A stretch of 64,000 nucleotides of DNA from Actinosynnema sp. ALI-1.44 (lineage in GTDB: Bacteria; Actinomycetota; Actinomycetes; Mycobacteriales; Pseudonocardiaceae). This document shows, one piece after another, positions 63,489 through 64,000 of this stretch. The notes under the pieces were generated by a model that was given only the letters and a program-made list of their open reading frames with translations, was not told where the DNA came from and made no database searches. The stretch's first letter is position 1. Each line of letters begins with the position of its first letter. Location of the stretch: the NCBI RefSeq assembly GCF_001984155.1, contig NZ_MTQO01000054.1:806001-870000 (forward strand), read 5' to 3'. A program made the translations under genes and the position numbers.

Positions 63489-64000
63489 TGAACGCGATCT
63501 ACGCCTTAGGCGCCTTCATCCTGACCATCGTCGTGTGGAACGCCGTGTTCAAGCGGAACATCGGCGAGGCCATGGCTGTCGGGTTCGTCGTCACCGCCGC
63601 GTTCGCCGGGGCGGACGCCTTCGCGGTCGGCTGGAAGAGCCTGGTCGACGGGCTCAAGTCGGAGATCACCTTCGCCGCGCTGGCCTTCGTGTTCGTCAGC
63701 GAACTGCTGACCAGGACCGGTCTCGTCGGCCGGATGGTCGACATCCTCAGCTCGGTCCTCGGCCGGTACCGCGGCGGATCGGCCTACGCCGCGACCGTCG
63801 CGTCCGGACTGTTCGGAGCGGTGGCGCACAACGGCGCCGCGATCGTGGCGACCATCGGTTCGATCACCATTCCCTGGATGAAGCGGTCCAAGGCCAGCGG
63901 GGAGACGGCGGCGCTGGTGCTGTCCGGGAACGCCGGTGTCGGCGCCACGTTCCCCTTCAGCGGCGCGTTCTTCGTCCTGCTCGCGGCGCCGACCGTGCTG
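63488..64000 (+). CDS. DctM-like (TRAP large) permease, N-terminal 171 residues (runs off window)
   Basis: ATG 63488 overlaps the previous stop. The visible part is highly hydrophobic with several transmembrane helices (MNAIYALGAFILTIVVW; FVVTAAFAGADAF; FAALAFVFVSELL; ...GATFPFSGAFFVLLAAPTVL). YAATVASGLFGAVAHNGAAIVATIGSITIPWMKRSKASGETAALVLSGNAGVGATF is laid out like the DctM core segment carrying small residues around a substrate site. Likely the uptake system for the acid sugar. A TRAP small subunit is not present upstream, so it may lie beyond the edge. The exact family should be treated as tentative. Confidence 0.72.
   Translation, partial: MNAIYALGAFILTIVVWNAVFKRNIGEAMAVGFVVTAAFAGADAFAVGWKSLVDGLKSEITFAALAFVFVSELLTRTGLVGRMVDILSSVLGRYRGGSAYAATVASGLFGAVAHNGAAIVATIGSITIPWMKRSKASGETAALVLSGNAGVGATFPFSGAFFVLLAAPTVL

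Overview
The window is G+C-rich DNA with strongly G/C-biased third codon positions, packed genes and many ATGA/GTGA gene overlaps. SARP/STAND regulators, an XRE(DUF5753)-DUF397 pair, a WXG100-type protein, a GH64 glucanase and a Pgl/BREX type 2 operon together point to a filamentous actinomycete. My best inference is a Pseudonocardiaceae-like chromosome; no rRNA or other marker is present to fix the genus.

Layout. 1-4.5 kb: a membrane-anchored Ser/Thr kinase (cut by the window start), a divergent CoA-transferase/acyl-CoA dehydrogenase pair, a voltage-gated-type K+ channel and a tiny membrane protein. 4.6-5.7 kb: a nitrile-hydratase-type operon whose beta subunit is encoded as two separate proteins, next to a cobalt-type alpha subunit. 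5.8-6.4 kb: a secreted Cu/Zn-SOD-like protein. 6.5-18.4 kb: four large STAND-type regulators (three with SARP DNA-binding heads, one without) plus an atypical LuxR-type response regulator and a hypothetical gene. 18.5-28.8 kb: a secreted GH64 beta-1,3-glucanase behind a LacI-type operator, a DinB-like protein, a MerR regulator with a PH-like membrane protein, an alpha/beta hydrolase, an ArsR-type regulator, a PRC-barrel/DUF2382 stress protein, an XRE-like protein, a glycosyltransferase and guaB. 28.8-32.3 kb: a RecB-like nuclease-helicase fusion. 32.5-36.5 kb: an orphan WXG100/T7SS-like gene set ending at a 22-bp-arm hairpin. 36.6-39.5 kb: an XRE-DUF397 pair, a secreted trypsin-like protease and a frameshifted DUF397 remnant.

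39.6-57.5 kb is the largest unit: a complete type 2 BREX (Pgl) phage-defence operon in the order pglW-pglX-pglY-pglZ-brxD-brxHI. From pglX onward each start codon overlaps the preceding stop codon. PglX carries a conspicuously A+T-richer central patch where target recognition is expected, and PglW has two kinase-like domains, the first degenerate.

57.9-64 kb: a GntR/FCD regulator divergent from a translationally coupled operon resembling four-carbon acid-sugar (threonate/erythronate-type) catabolism: 2-hydroxyacid dehydrogenase, OtnI-like isomerase, an Asp/Glu-racemase homologue, OtnK-like kinase, OtnC-like class II aldolase, a ModA-like binding protein with no signal peptide, and the start of a DctM-like permease that runs off the window.

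The most unusual parts are the three-protein nitrile hydratase without a visible activator, the acid-sugar operon with non-standard first and extra enzymes, the PglX patch, and LacI-type operators in front of a SARP/STAND gene and the glucanase. No tRNA, rRNA, CRISPR array, insertion sequence or integrase was found. All calls come from reading the sequence; no database search was possible.
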